Shown here: in pieces, positions 33,897 through 41,868 of the stretch
Layout: each line of letters opens with the position of its first letter
Position numbering within the stretch: position 1 is the stretch's first letter
Source: Bacteroidetes bacterium UBA1941
Lineage (GTDB): Bacteria; Bacteroidota; Bacteroidia; Chitinophagales; LD1
Reading direction: 5' to 3'
Assembly (NCBI GenBank): GCA_002336805.1
Contig: DDEZ01000010.1
Coordinates: 190,056-254,055, forward strand
DNA: 64,000 bases
Position numbers and translations under genes: made by a program
Notes under the pieces: model-generated
What the model was told of the DNA's origin: nothing
The model's database searches: none
The model's input: the letters and a program-made list of their open reading frames with translations, nothing else

Positions 33897-34757
33897 ATGA
33901 GTCAGGAAAGAGTGCCGTGGTGGAAGCGCCTGCGCAAAGGCGTAGAGACAAACACCGAGCAGAAACTGGAGACACCAGATGGCGTCTGGCATAAGTGCAA
34001 CGGCTGCAAAAAAGTATACCTCACTACACAACTGGAGGAAAACCTCTACACATGTCCTCACTGCAACTATCACGAGCGGGTAGATGCGGAGGCATATTTC
34101 TCCATCCTCTTTGATGAGGAAGCGTTTGAAGAGCTTTTCACTGATCTGAGGCCGGTAGATTTCCTGGAATTTACAGACTCCAAGCCGTATGGAAAGCGTA
34201 TCACCGAGACAGAGAGCAAGACCGGGCTGAATGAGTCTATGCGCGTGGCTACGGGCAAGACAGGTGGCTATGGGCTGACGGTGGCAGCTATGGACTTCCG
34301 CTATATAGGCGGGTCTATGGGCTCTGTGATGGGAGAGAAGATAGCGCGCGGCATAGACCACGCTATCCGCCATAAGACGGCTTTTATGATCATCTCACGC
34401 TCCGGTGGGGCGCGGATGCAGGAGTCGGCCTTTAGCCTGATGCAGATGGCCAAGACCTCTGCCAAACTCACGCAACTAGCGGATGCTAAACTGCCCTACA
34501 TATCGCTGATGACCAATCCTACCACGGGTGGTGTCACAGCTTCCTTTGCCATGCTGGGTGACTTTAATATCGCCGAGCCGGGAGCCCTGATAGGTTTCGC
34601 CGGGCCGCGTGTGATAGAGGAGACTACTCGCAAGAAGCTGCCGGAAGGTTTCCAAACATCAGAGTTTCAGCTGGAAAATGGCTTCCTGGATTTCATCATA
34701 GACCGCAAGGAGCTGAAGAGTAAGATCGGAAAGCTGCTGGGATTGATGCAGGGATGA
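33897..34757 (+). CDS. accD: acetyl-CoA carboxylase carboxyltransferase subunit beta
   Basis: Transfers the carboxyl group from biotin to acetyl-CoA, the committed step of fatty-acid synthesis, in complex with AccA. The 286-residue protein has the N-terminal zinc ribbon with Cys34, Cys37, Cys53 and Cys56 (HKCNGCKK...CPHC) and the crotonase-like carboxyltransferase core (ISRSGGARMQESAFSLMQMA, MTNPTTGGVTASFAMLGD, IGFAGPRVIEET). It lies 167 bp after the aldolase gene on the same strand. Confidence 0.95.
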   Translation: MSQERVPWWKRLRKGVETNTEQKLETPDGVWHKCNGCKKVYLTTQLEENLYTCPHCNYHERVDAEAYFSILFDEEAFEELFTDLRPVDFLEFTDSKPYGKRITETESKTGLNESMRVATGKTGGYGLTVAAMDFRYIGGSMGSVMGEKIARGIDHAIRHKTAFMIISRSGGARMQESAFSLMQMAKTSAKLTQLADAKLPYISLMTNPTTGGVTASFAMLGDFNIAEPGALIGFAGPRVIEETTRKKLPEGFQTSEFQLENGFLDFIIDRKELKSKIGKLLGLMQG

Positions 34758-34791
34758 TTCTCTTAGTTGCCTATTATCAGGGATGTAAAGA

Positions 34792-35667
34792 CTACTGCCT
34801 GTCCTGACCTACTGTGTTGCGATATATCTGAGGGGATACGTCTGTATTGGTCTTGAAAAAACGGCTGAAATAATACTCATCCTGGTAGCCTAATTCCCAG
34901 GCAATCTGTTTTACAGGTTTACTGGTCAGGTATAGTTCACGCTTTGCCTCTATGATGATCCGCTCGGAGATGAGGGTAGTCAGCGTTTTGTTGAGATGAG
35001 TACGTGTGATCCTGCCGAGTGCTTTGGGGGTTATGTTTAGCATCACTGCATAGTCGCTTGCGCTGTGCTTTTCTTTGTAGTTTGACTCTATAGCATCTTT
35101 CAAAGATTGGAGCACGAATGGCTCTTTACTATTTGCCGTAGCTGTGGCTGCTCCCTGGTGCTGAACAGCTTTGAGCCGCGAGGCCAATATCAATATGATC
35201 TTCAAATAGGATATCAGCAATTCATATTGCGCTACTGCCGGATTTTGCATCTCTGCCCGGACCTGCTCTATGTGCATGCGCAGTATCTCTGCATTGGCTG
35301 CATCAATAGCCACCGTGGGAGGCTCATAGATATTATTAAACAGTACTCCATGGCATGCCACCTCCTGATGGTGCTTGTGAATACAGAAGAAGTCAGGATG
35401 AAACTGAAGGGTAGTGCCGCTCACCTCACCATCCGGCAGCAGCATAAAAGGCTGATAAGGGGAGAAAGCTAAAAGGTGGCCGGCGAAAAATCGATGACGC
35501 GAAAGGCCGTCTTTGACCTCACCGTCTCCACTATGTATCCATATCAGAGAGTAGTAGTTGTTTCGCTGTATATGGTCAAAGAAGCTATTGTCCTCAAAGG
35601 AGAAAACCTTGAAGGCCAGGTGGCCGGTAGACTGATCTACCAATGTGAGTGCGTTTTGAGTCTTCAT
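34792..35667 (-). CDS. AraC-family transcriptional regulator with cupin-like sensor
   Basis: A 291-residue regulator. The N-terminal half (LIWIHSGDGEVKDGLSRHRF, AGHLLAFSPYQPFML) is a cupin-type domain. The C-terminal pair of helix-turn-helix motifs is DYAVMLNITPKALGRITRTH and AWELGYQDEYYFSRFFKTNT. Its ATG overlaps the stop of the upstream DUF1348 gene by 4 nt, so the two are translated together; it may regulate this small cluster. Confidence 0.88.
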   Translation of the reverse strand: MKTQNALTLVDQSTGHLAFKVFSFEDNSFFDHIQRNNYYSLIWIHSGDGEVKDGLSRHRFFAGHLLAFSPYQPFMLLPDGEVSGTTLQFHPDFFCIHKHHQEVACHGVLFNNIYEPPTVAIDAANAEILRMHIEQVRAEMQNPAVAQYELLISYLKIILILASRLKAVQHQGAATATANSKEPFVLQSLKDAIESNYKEKHSASDYAVMLNITPKALGRITRTHLNKTLTTLISERIIIEAKRELYLTSKPVKQIAWELGYQDEYYFSRFFKTNTDVSPQIYRNTVGQDRQ

Positions 35668-36080
35668 TTCAGCTTGCGGTCTTGCTCATTTATGGGCATG
35701 TCATTGATACTGGCAAAACGTTTTCTCATCAATCCGTTTTCGTCAAATTCCCACAGCTCATTGCCATAGCTGCGGTACCACTGGCCTGCGTGGTCATGCC
35801 ATTCATATTCAAACCTTACGGCCATACGGTTTTCTCTAAAGCCCCAAAGTTCCTTTTTTAATCTGTAATCCAGTTCCTTTTGCCATTTTCTGGTCAGGAA
35901 GGCTTTTACCTCCTCGCGGCCATTGATAAACTCGGTCCTGTTGCGCCATTCTGTGTCGATAGAATAGGCGAGGGCGATCCGCTCGGGGTCGCGGCTATTC
36001 CATGCGTCTTCGGCCAGTTGTACTTTGCGGAGTGCGCTCTCCATGTCAAATGGTGAGAGAGGGTGTCTTTTTTCTTCCAT
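35664..36080 (-). CDS. DUF1348 (SnoaL/NTF2-like fold) protein
   Basis: A 138-residue protein. AEDAWNSRDPERIALAYSID, EWRNRTEFINGREEVKAFLT and YEWHDHAGQWYRSYGNELW are the marks of the DUF1348 family (YesE/nuclear transport factor 2 fold), often found beside AraC regulators and oxidative or aromatic-type detoxification genes. The enzyme activity is unknown. It overlaps the AraC gene by 4 nt and is separated from the upstream carboxymuconolactone decarboxylase gene by a strong hairpin. Confidence 0.85.
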   Translation of the reverse strand: MEEKRHPLSPFDMESALRKVQLAEDAWNSRDPERIALAYSIDTEWRNRTEFINGREEVKAFLTRKWQKELDYRLKKELWGFRENRMAVRFEYEWHDHAGQWYRSYGNELWEFDENGLMRKRFASINDMPINEQDRKLK

Positions 36081-36095
36081 GTCTTTAGTTTTGTT

Positions 36096-36130
36096 TATAG
36101 CAGGGCAGAGGGTAGGTCTGCCCTGCTATA
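36096..36130. other. 14-bp perfect hairpin between two minus-strand genes
   Basis: TATAGCAGGGCAGA 36096-36109 pairs with TCTGCCCTGCTATA 36117-36130, loop of 7 nt. On the minus strand it is followed by A-rich sequence, not a T-run. It may act as an intercistronic processing or stabilising hairpin between the decarboxylase-like gene and the DUF1348 gene. Confidence 0.75.
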
Positions 36131-36138
36131 CAAGATAA

Positions 36139-36672
36139 TCAAATGCTCTGTGCCAACGGGAAATCTATCGCTACTTTTGTGATGCCATAGAGGTAATTCA
36201 TAGCGGTCTTTTCTGCGACCAGCATCACCAGCTCTACTGCCTGGCCGCGCGTGTATCCAGCCTCGAGAAACGCCTCTACGGCATCATCGCAGCCGATGCC
36301 CTTTTGTGCTGTGATCTTAGCTGCGAGGGTGACCAGGGCATTCAGTTTTTTATCAAAGGAAGCACCACCCTTGCGGATCTCTATCGTCTGCTCCTCAGTG
36401 AGTCCGTTCATTTTGCCGAGAGCGGTGTGAGCCGACTGGCAGTAGAGGCACTCGTTTACCTGGCTTACTACCAGGTTGATCGCCTGCTTTTCTTTATTGG
36501 AGAATGTTGTCTTTGCATTCTGGAATGCCAGGTAGTTTGCCAGCGCCGTGTCTGAATGAGCCATCACGCCGTAGAGATTTGGCACCATGCCCAGGCCTTT
36601 TTCGAGCTTATCAAATATTTCCTGATTGCTTGCAGATACTTCACCTCTGCCGGGTACGTTGAAATTTGCCAT
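36139..36672 (-). CDS. carboxymuconolactone decarboxylase/AhpD-like protein
   Basis: A 177-residue protein of the alkylhydroperoxidase D-like fold. The redox motif ECLYCQSAH (CxxC followed by His three residues later) marks AhpD-type members, which act in peroxide or thiol chemistry rather than muconolactone decarboxylation. GYTRGQAVELVMLVAEKTAM covers the later helices. The ATG at 36672 (MANFNVPGRGEV) is chosen; a longer reading upstream would cross the promoter region. It heads a set with DUF1348 and AraC genes. Confidence 0.87.
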   Translation of the reverse strand: MANFNVPGRGEVSASNQEIFDKLEKGLGMVPNLYGVMAHSDTALANYLAFQNAKTTFSNKEKQAINLVVSQVNECLYCQSAHTALGKMNGLTEEQTIEIRKGGASFDKKLNALVTLAAKITAQKGIGCDDAVEAFLEAGYTRGQAVELVMLVAEKTAMNYLYGITKVAIDFPLAQSI

Positions 36673-36709
36673 TGCTTTTGTTTGACTGTTTATGTCGATA
36701 TTGACAATG

Positions 36710-36717
36710 CAAAGGTG
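36710..36717 (-). promoter_or_regulatory. -7-like element of the decarboxylase-like gene
   Basis: The minus strand reads CACCTTTG, one change from TAnnTTTG, 37 nt before the ATG at 36672. Confidence 0.35.
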
Positions 36718-36870
36718 CGCGACAAGCATGGCCCGGAAAATGGATAATAGACGCATGGAGATGGACAATCTGGCCAGTGTCATGCTCTGGATTATTTTTG
36801 CCGGATCGGAAGAATGAGAGAAAGCGGGAAACGTCACGATAATCTGACATACACAAAAGCCCACTATTCC

Positions 36871-36878
36871 TATATTTG
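36871..36878 (+). promoter_or_regulatory. -7 element of the TonB_C gene cluster
   Basis: TATATTTG is an exact consensus match 20 nt before the ATG at 36899. Confidence 0.5.
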
Positions 36879-36898
36879 TCAGCTTCTTAAGTACTATC

Positions 36899-38254
36899 AT
36901 GTATATGAAAACTATTTCACTCGCGCTCGCACTTTTTCTTTCAGTGTCCATATTGGCTCAGGTCGATACCAGCAAGGTATATACCGTAGTGCAGCAGATG
37001 CCGGAGTTTCCGGGTGGGCAGGACTCTATGGACCGGTACCTGATGACTCACATCCAGTATCCTGCGGCTGCAGCAGACAGTGCAGTGCAGGGCCGGGTAG
37101 TAGTGGGCTACGTAGTCAATAAAGATGGTACTGTATCAAACGTGGCTGTGAAGCGCGGCATACACCCCCTGCTGGATGCTGAGGCTGTACGTGTAGTGCG
37201 TACTTTCCCTAGGCACAAGGTGGGTATGCAGGGTGGTGTGGCAGTGCGGGTCGGTCAGGTGGTACCCGTCACTTTTCGTATCACCAGGGTGCCGGAGTTT
37301 GTATTGCCTGCATTCCCCGGTGGTGAGCAGGCGATGAAGGACTATATCAAAGCCAGTATAAGACGCACTAATCAAATGAATCGCTATCTCGGTGTGGTGC
37401 CGGTAGAGTTTACGGTAGATTCTGAAGGGGTTGTTTCACAAGTACTGTGTGTCAGGCACGTGTGGCCTGATGTAGACTCTGAGGCTGTGCGTGTGATCAG
37501 GTCACTGCCACGTTTTCAGCCCGGTCAGGAGCGAGGCAAGAATGTGTCGTCCAGGTTAGTATTGAATGTGTCATTTCTGGATGAAAAAAGTGTGGTAGAC
37601 AATGGTGGTTTTTACAACGGAACGGCATTGAATGAGCAGCCTGATTTTCTGAATGGTACTGGTGGCAAGATAGAATTTGTAAAAGAGCATCTGCTGCAAT
37701 TCTATAGCAAAAGAGATAAATCCAAAGGACTCGTAGTACAATTAACTTCTCATCCAGATAGCACTATATCTGATCTGAAAGTAATAGATGGCATCAACCC
37801 GCAAACAGATAGAGCGCTCCTGGATACTATACGCCAGATCAAAAAAATGCGACCCGGCATGTATAACGGACGACCAGTCAAAAGTAAAGTGATATTTTCT
37901 ATTGATACTTTTTCGCAGATCATAGCAGATCCGGCCATGGATGTGATGCCTTCCTTCCCGGGCGGAGATGAGGCTCTCATGAGATTCCTGCAGGAGCATA
38001 TGCAATATCCGGAACTGGAAAGGGAGAATGACATCCAAGGTACCGTAACCGTCGCATTTGACGTAGAAGATGATGGCCGTATCAGCCACGCTACGATCAA
38101 AAAAGGAGTGCACAGCGGTATAGATGCAGAGGCGCTCCGACTCGTCGGTCTGCTGCCTGCATTCACCCCTGGTATGCAGAATGGGAAACCGGTGAAAGTG
38201 AGCTACAATATGAGTATTGCCTTTAAACTAGCCTATCATGTGCTGGGTGAGTAG
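36899..38254 (+). CDS. secreted protein with four TonB C-terminal-like domains
   Basis: A 451-residue protein with a signal peptide (MKTISLALALFLSVSILAQ after a short lead) but no proline-rich spacer or membrane anchor. Repeats of the TonB_C fold are seen near 27-128 (MPEFPGGQDSMDRYL, GRVVVGYVVNKDGTVSNVAV), 132-232 (FPGGEQAMKDYI), 240-345 (divergent, HPDSTISDLKVIDGINPQTD) and 350-448 (MPSFPGGDEALMRFLQEHMQ). Classical TonB spans the inner membrane and energises outer-membrane receptors; this architecture cannot do so and may have a periplasmic binding role. Two related genes follow. ATG 36905 is an alternative start. Confidence 0.83.
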   Translation: MYMKTISLALALFLSVSILAQVDTSKVYTVVQQMPEFPGGQDSMDRYLMTHIQYPAAAADSAVQGRVVVGYVVNKDGTVSNVAVKRGIHPLLDAEAVRVVRTFPRHKVGMQGGVAVRVGQVVPVTFRITRVPEFVLPAFPGGEQAMKDYIKASIRRTNQMNRYLGVVPVEFTVDSEGVVSQVLCVRHVWPDVDSEAVRVIRSLPRFQPGQERGKNVSSRLVLNVSFLDEKSVVDNGGFYNGTALNEQPDFLNGTGGKIEFVKEHLLQFYSKRDKSKGLVVQLTSHPDSTISDLKVIDGINPQTDRALLDTIRQIKKMRPGMYNGRPVKSKVIFSIDTFSQIIADPAMDVMPSFPGGDEALMRFLQEHMQYPELERENDIQGTVTVAFDVEDDGRISHATIKKGVHSGIDAEALRLVGLLPAFTPGMQNGKPVKVSYNMSIAFKLAYHVLGE

Positions 38255-38330
38255 TGGTGCCTGATGACAAGTAAACAATATGTGTCTCAGATCAGCCTTG
38301 TGCTATGAAAGTTAAATGACAAAAAACGAC

Positions 38331-39899
38331 ATGAAGAAAGCTGTAATCGTAATTTCTTGTTTCCTTGTACTCCTGACCGCGGCAGCGCAGCGGGTGGAGA
38401 ACCCCGTAGACAAAGTCTACGAAATAGTAGAAAAGATGCCGGTGTACGCTGGGGGAGAGGTGGCGATGATGACCTTTATCCAGCGCAATATCCGGTATCC
38501 GGACCTGGAGCGTGAGCATGATATACAGGGCAGGGTGATAGTCAGCTTCATAGTAGAGCGCAATGGTGAGCTGTCTGACATCCACATCCAGAGGAGTGTG
38601 ACCAAAGGCATAGACGCTGAGGCACTGCGGGTAGTGAGGCTCATGCCAAAGTTTACACCCGGTGAAAGTGAGGGGCAGGTGGTGAGAGTGAGGATGCTAC
38701 TGCCGATCAAATTTAAGCTGGCAGGCAATGATGATGAAATGAGCACGACCGTAGATACTGCCGTGAAAAAGTCGGGCCTCAAAGACGAACAGATGCTATA
38801 TCAGAAAGGCAAAGTATACCTGGACTATGACAACTATCAATCCGCCTACCCATGGCTAAAGGCCGCCGCCGAGCGGCACTACCCCGCAGCGCTCTACAAT
38901 GTAGGCTGGATGACCACCAAAGGCAAGGGCTGCGAAAAAGATGAAGCTGCCGGCCTGAAATATGAGCAAGAGGCAGCAGACTCAAACTATAGCGACGCCC
39001 AGGTAGAACTGGGGTATATGTATGAAAATGGAATAGGCACTACAGGCGATAAAACGATAGCCGCAAAATGGTATAAGCGCGCTGCTGACCTGAATAACCG
39101 GGTGGGCATAGCCAACCTTGCGCTATTCTACAAAAGTGGCTATGGTGGAGTGGGTAGTAATGATACGATGGCCAGGGCTCTCTATATGAAGGCTGCTGAG
39201 ATGGGCAACTCCCGTGCACAGTATGAGATAGGCTATATGTATGAGCAGGGCGAGGGTGGCCTGCCTGTAGACTCTACCAAGGCGCTGGTCTGGTACAAGC
39301 GCGCCGAGGCACAGGGCTATCCTATGGCGCTGGTGAAAATGGGAGACTATGCCGCTGCTGGTGCAGCCGGTATGCGCCATAGTGAGTCGATAGCCTCATC
39401 CTACTACCAGAGAGCAGGAGAGTCGGGCAATGCATATGCGCTATACCAGCTGGCATGGAGGTATGAGTATGGCAAAGGCGGCATGGCCCTAGATACAGGC
39501 AAGGCGATGCACTACTACGACCTGTCTGCCGCCCTGAATAATGCCGGTGCCCAGAATAACTATGCCTGGCTCTGCTATCTGACCCATAGGGATACTGCCA
39601 AGGGGGTGGAGTATGTAAAGAAAGCCATGAAGGCAAATCCCAAGGACAGAAACAGGATAGATACATACGCTGCGCTACTCTTCCTGCAGGGAGACTATGC
39701 GGAGGCAGAGCGCCAGCAGAAGATAGTACTGGATATGGAGGGAGACAAGACGGCAGGATACTTGGAGCGCTATGGCAATATCCTGATGAAACTGAACCGT
39801 AAGGAGGAAGCGCTGAAATACTGGAAACAGGCAGTGTCACTGCCCGACCACAGCCCCAAACTACCTCAGGAGATCGAGCAGGGCAAATACCTGGATTAA
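38331..39899 (+). CDS. secreted TonB_C domain protein with Sel1-like repeats
   Basis: About 522 residues. After a signal peptide (KKAVIVISCFLVLLTAAAQ) lies one TonB_C domain (MPVYAGGEVAMMTFIQRNIR, GRVIVSFIVERNGELSDIHI) to about residue 128. The rest holds at least six Sel1/TPR-like repeats with the motif of aromatic and Gly positions (AALYNVGWMTTKGKGCEKDE, AQVELGYMYENGIG, AQYEIGYMYEQGEG, ALYQLAWRYEYGKGG). Sel1 repeats usually bind proteins, so this may be a scaffold. The ATG at 38316 (MTKNDMKKAV) is an alternative start. Confidence 0.84.
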   Translation: MKKAVIVISCFLVLLTAAAQRVENPVDKVYEIVEKMPVYAGGEVAMMTFIQRNIRYPDLEREHDIQGRVIVSFIVERNGELSDIHIQRSVTKGIDAEALRVVRLMPKFTPGESEGQVVRVRMLLPIKFKLAGNDDEMSTTVDTAVKKSGLKDEQMLYQKGKVYLDYDNYQSAYPWLKAAAERHYPAALYNVGWMTTKGKGCEKDEAAGLKYEQEAADSNYSDAQVELGYMYENGIGTTGDKTIAAKWYKRAADLNNRVGIANLALFYKSGYGGVGSNDTMARALYMKAAEMGNSRAQYEIGYMYEQGEGGLPVDSTKALVWYKRAEAQGYPMALVKMGDYAAAGAAGMRHSESIASSYYQRAGESGNAYALYQLAWRYEYGKGGMALDTGKAMHYYDLSAALNNAGAQNNYAWLCYLTHRDTAKGVEYVKKAMKANPKDRNRIDTYAALLFLQGDYAEAERQQKIVLDMEGDKTAGYLERYGNILMKLNRKEEALKYWKQAVSLPDHSPKLPQEIEQGKYLD

Positions 39900-39916
39900 C
39901 ATAAATGGATAATAAG

Positions 39917-40327
39917 ATGAGAACACTTCTGATACTGATGCTGGCTGCGATGACGCTGCCGGTGGTGGCACAAACGGATACTGCGGAGCACCGTCCTGTA
40001 GTTTCGGACAAGATATTTACGGTGGTGGAGCAGATGCCTTCTTACCCCGGAGGGGAGAAGGCAATGATGCGCTTCATAGCCGAACATGTACAGTATCCGG
40101 CCTATGAGAGAAAGCATAACATAGAAGGCCGTGTGGTAGTGGGATTTCAGATAAATGAGGATGGAACCGTATCTGATATCGCGGTAAAAATGGGCGTCAG
40201 CAAGGGCATAGATGCAGAAGCTGTGCGGGTGATCAAGCTACTGCCGCCATTCCAGCCTGGCAGGCAAAAGGGCAAGCCTGTAAAGGTGTCTTTCATACTC
40301 CCGATCATGTTCAAGCTAGCGGGATAA
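39917..40327 (+). CDS. small secreted TonB_C domain protein
   Basis: A 136-residue protein made of a signal peptide (MRTLLILMLAAMTLPVVAQ) and a single TonB_C domain: MPSYPGGEKAMMRFIAEHVQ, YERKHNIEGRVVVGFQINED and GIDAEAVRVIKLLPPFQPGR. No membrane anchor or proline region is present. It follows the Sel1-type gene by 17 bp, making three secreted TonB_C genes in a row. ATG 39905 is an alternative start. Confidence 0.84.
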   Translation: MRTLLILMLAAMTLPVVAQTDTAEHRPVVSDKIFTVVEQMPSYPGGEKAMMRFIAEHVQYPAYERKHNIEGRVVVGFQINEDGTVSDIAVKMGVSKGIDAEAVRVIKLLPPFQPGRQKGKPVKVSFILPIMFKLAG

Positions 40328-40352
40328 GCGTTACCGATTCCGCCAGTATGCC

Positions 40353-40360
40353 TATATTTG
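40353..40360 (+). promoter_or_regulatory. -7 element of the LolE-like permease gene
   Basis: TATATTTG is an exact consensus match, 21 nt before the TTG start at 40382. Confidence 0.5.
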
Positions 40361-40381
40361 AGCGTATAACCTGCATCTGAT

Positions 40382-41689
40382 TTGAATACCGAGCTCTTTA
40401 TAGTCCGCAAGATCGCCTTCAGCAGGTCGAGGTCGTTTTCGTCTTTTATCATCCGCATTGCTATCGCTGCGGTGGCCCTGAGCGTGGCGGTCATGATAGT
40501 GACATCCTCATTTATCAATGGTTTCCAGAAAGAGATACGGGGCAAGATCTTTGCCTTCTGGGCGCACATGCATATCAAGCCGTATAGCATGGCTGACTCG
40601 TATGAGTCAGGTGCGGTGTACAAGTATCAGGACTTCTACAAGCACCCGGAAATGTTGCCTTATGTCAAGCATATAGAAGTGTCTGCGATGAAAGGTGGCC
40701 TGCTGAAAACAAAAGACGACTTTGACGGGATCGTGCTGCGTGGAGTGGAAGAGGACTTTGACTGGTCGGTGCTCCAGCCCTACCTAAAGCGTGGGCAGAT
40801 CATCGACGGTGACAGTACGGAGTCCATGCGGCAGATATTGATCTCAAAAGCTACGGCGGACAGGCTACAGCTGGATACAGGGTCTAAGGTCGTGGTGAAC
40901 TTTATAGGACAAGAGATGCGGGCGAGGCCTTTTCGCGTACGCGGTATCTACGAGACGGGTATAGAGGAATTTGACAAGGAGATAGCAATGGTAGACATCC
41001 GTGTGATACAGGATATCAATGGCTGGGGACGCGACTCAGTGGGGGGATTTGATGTGTTTCTGAAAGACGGGCAACTTTTTAAAAGCAGGGCGCGGGCTTA
41101 TTACCTGTCAGTATTTGGCGGGCTGCTAGACAAAGGGCGGTATGATGAACTAAACCGCGACCCGATAGATGATCTCACCACCCGCATGAACCATGAGATC
41201 AATGCAGACGACCTGGAGGTCAACTCTATCAAGGAGCTAAAGCCGGGCCTCTTTGATTGGTTAGATCTGCAAACTATGAATGAGCTGATCATACTCGTGC
41301 TGATGATACTCGTAGCGGTGATCAATATGGTGACTACACTGCTGATCCTGATACTGGACCGCACCAATATGATAGGCCTGCTCAAAGCGCTGGGTAGTAG
41401 CAATGGGTCTATGAGCAAGCTCTTTCTCTACTACGCGCTGGTGATCATAGGTGCAGGCCTGGTGATAGGCAATGTGGCCGGCCTCGGTATCTGCCTGATA
41501 CAGCAGCACTGGCATGTGATCAAACTGCCTCAGGAGTCCTACTACATCTCCTATGCCCCGATCAGCATCAGCTGGATATGGATAGCGGCAGTGAATGTGG
41601 GTACTGTAGTGGTCTGCCTGGTACTGCTGATCGTACCCTCACGGCTGGTGAGCAGGATCACACCGGTGAGGGCACTCAGGTTTGAGTGA
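40382..41689 (+). CDS. FtsX/LolE-like ABC transporter permease
   Basis: A 435-residue inner-membrane protein with the MacB/LolCE layout: one helix near residues 22-45, a large periplasmic domain (about 46-295), and three helices at the C-terminus (about 300-430, with RTNMIGLLKALGSSNGSMSK). It is probably part of a lipoprotein-release or related transporter; the ATPase is not adjacent. The start is TTG at 40382: an in-frame stop lies at 40367-40369 and the first in-frame ATG (about residue 39) would remove most of the first helix. Confidence 0.88.
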   Translation: MNTELFIVRKIAFSRSRSFSSFIIRIAIAAVALSVAVMIVTSSFINGFQKEIRGKIFAFWAHMHIKPYSMADSYESGAVYKYQDFYKHPEMLPYVKHIEVSAMKGGLLKTKDDFDGIVLRGVEEDFDWSVLQPYLKRGQIIDGDSTESMRQILISKATADRLQLDTGSKVVVNFIGQEMRARPFRVRGIYETGIEEFDKEIAMVDIRVIQDINGWGRDSVGGFDVFLKDGQLFKSRARAYYLSVFGGLLDKGRYDELNRDPIDDLTTRMNHEINADDLEVNSIKELKPGLFDWLDLQTMNELIILVLMILVAVINMVTTLLILILDRTNMIGLLKALGSSNGSMSKLFLYYALVIIGAGLVIGNVAGLGICLIQQHWHVIKLPQESYYISYAPISISWIWIAAVNVGTVVVCLVLLIVPSRLVSRITPVRALRFE

Positions 41690-41709
41690 GATTTACCTTT
41701 GGGATTTGC

Positions 41710-41752
41710 GTAGGGCGATGCCCTACTCTAGAGGCGGGCGCCCCGTTGGGGC
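41710..41752. repeat. double-hairpin intergenic repeat
   Basis: GTAGGGC 41710-41716 pairs with GCCCTAC 41720-41726, and GCCCC 41740-41744 with GGGGC 41748-41752. This GTAGGGCGATGCCCTAC...GCCCCGTTGGGGC arrangement resembles intergenic repeats I know from other bacterial genomes. It begins 20 bp after the permease stop and could also act as a transcription barrier. Confidence 0.6.
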
Positions 41753-41759
41753 TGAATGC

Positions 41760-41831
41760 AAAGTTAGGTTGGTACGTATGCAAGTTTACTCATGCAGGTC
41801 GTCAAATCTCCACATACGGACCAATAACTTT
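41760..41831. repeat. 72-bp imperfect palindrome upstream of guaA
   Basis: The arm AAAGTTAGGTTGGTACGTATG (21 bases, 41760-41780, here summarised) and its inverted copy 41813-41831 (CATACGGACCAATAACTTT) agree except for one inserted base and one or two mismatches. The centre is 32 nt. It lies just upstream of the guaA promoter and therefore is not in the predicted mRNA. Confidence 0.75.
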
Positions 41832-41855
41832 CTGTGATGTCTCCTAGCTAAAGAT

Positions 41856-41863
41856 TACTTTTG
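41856..41863 (+). promoter_or_regulatory. -7 element of guaA
   Basis: TACTTTTG is an exact consensus match ending 5 nt before the ATG at 41869, so the transcript is likely leaderless or nearly so. TTTCTG at 41829-41834 is a weak -33 candidate. Confidence 0.55.
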
Positions 41864-41868
41864 CGGCC

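Noticed and set aside
41710..41868. Possible purine riboswitch upstream of guaA
   Set aside because: I see none of the conserved purine-riboswitch core, and the promoter element lies after the palindromes, so they are not part of the transcript.
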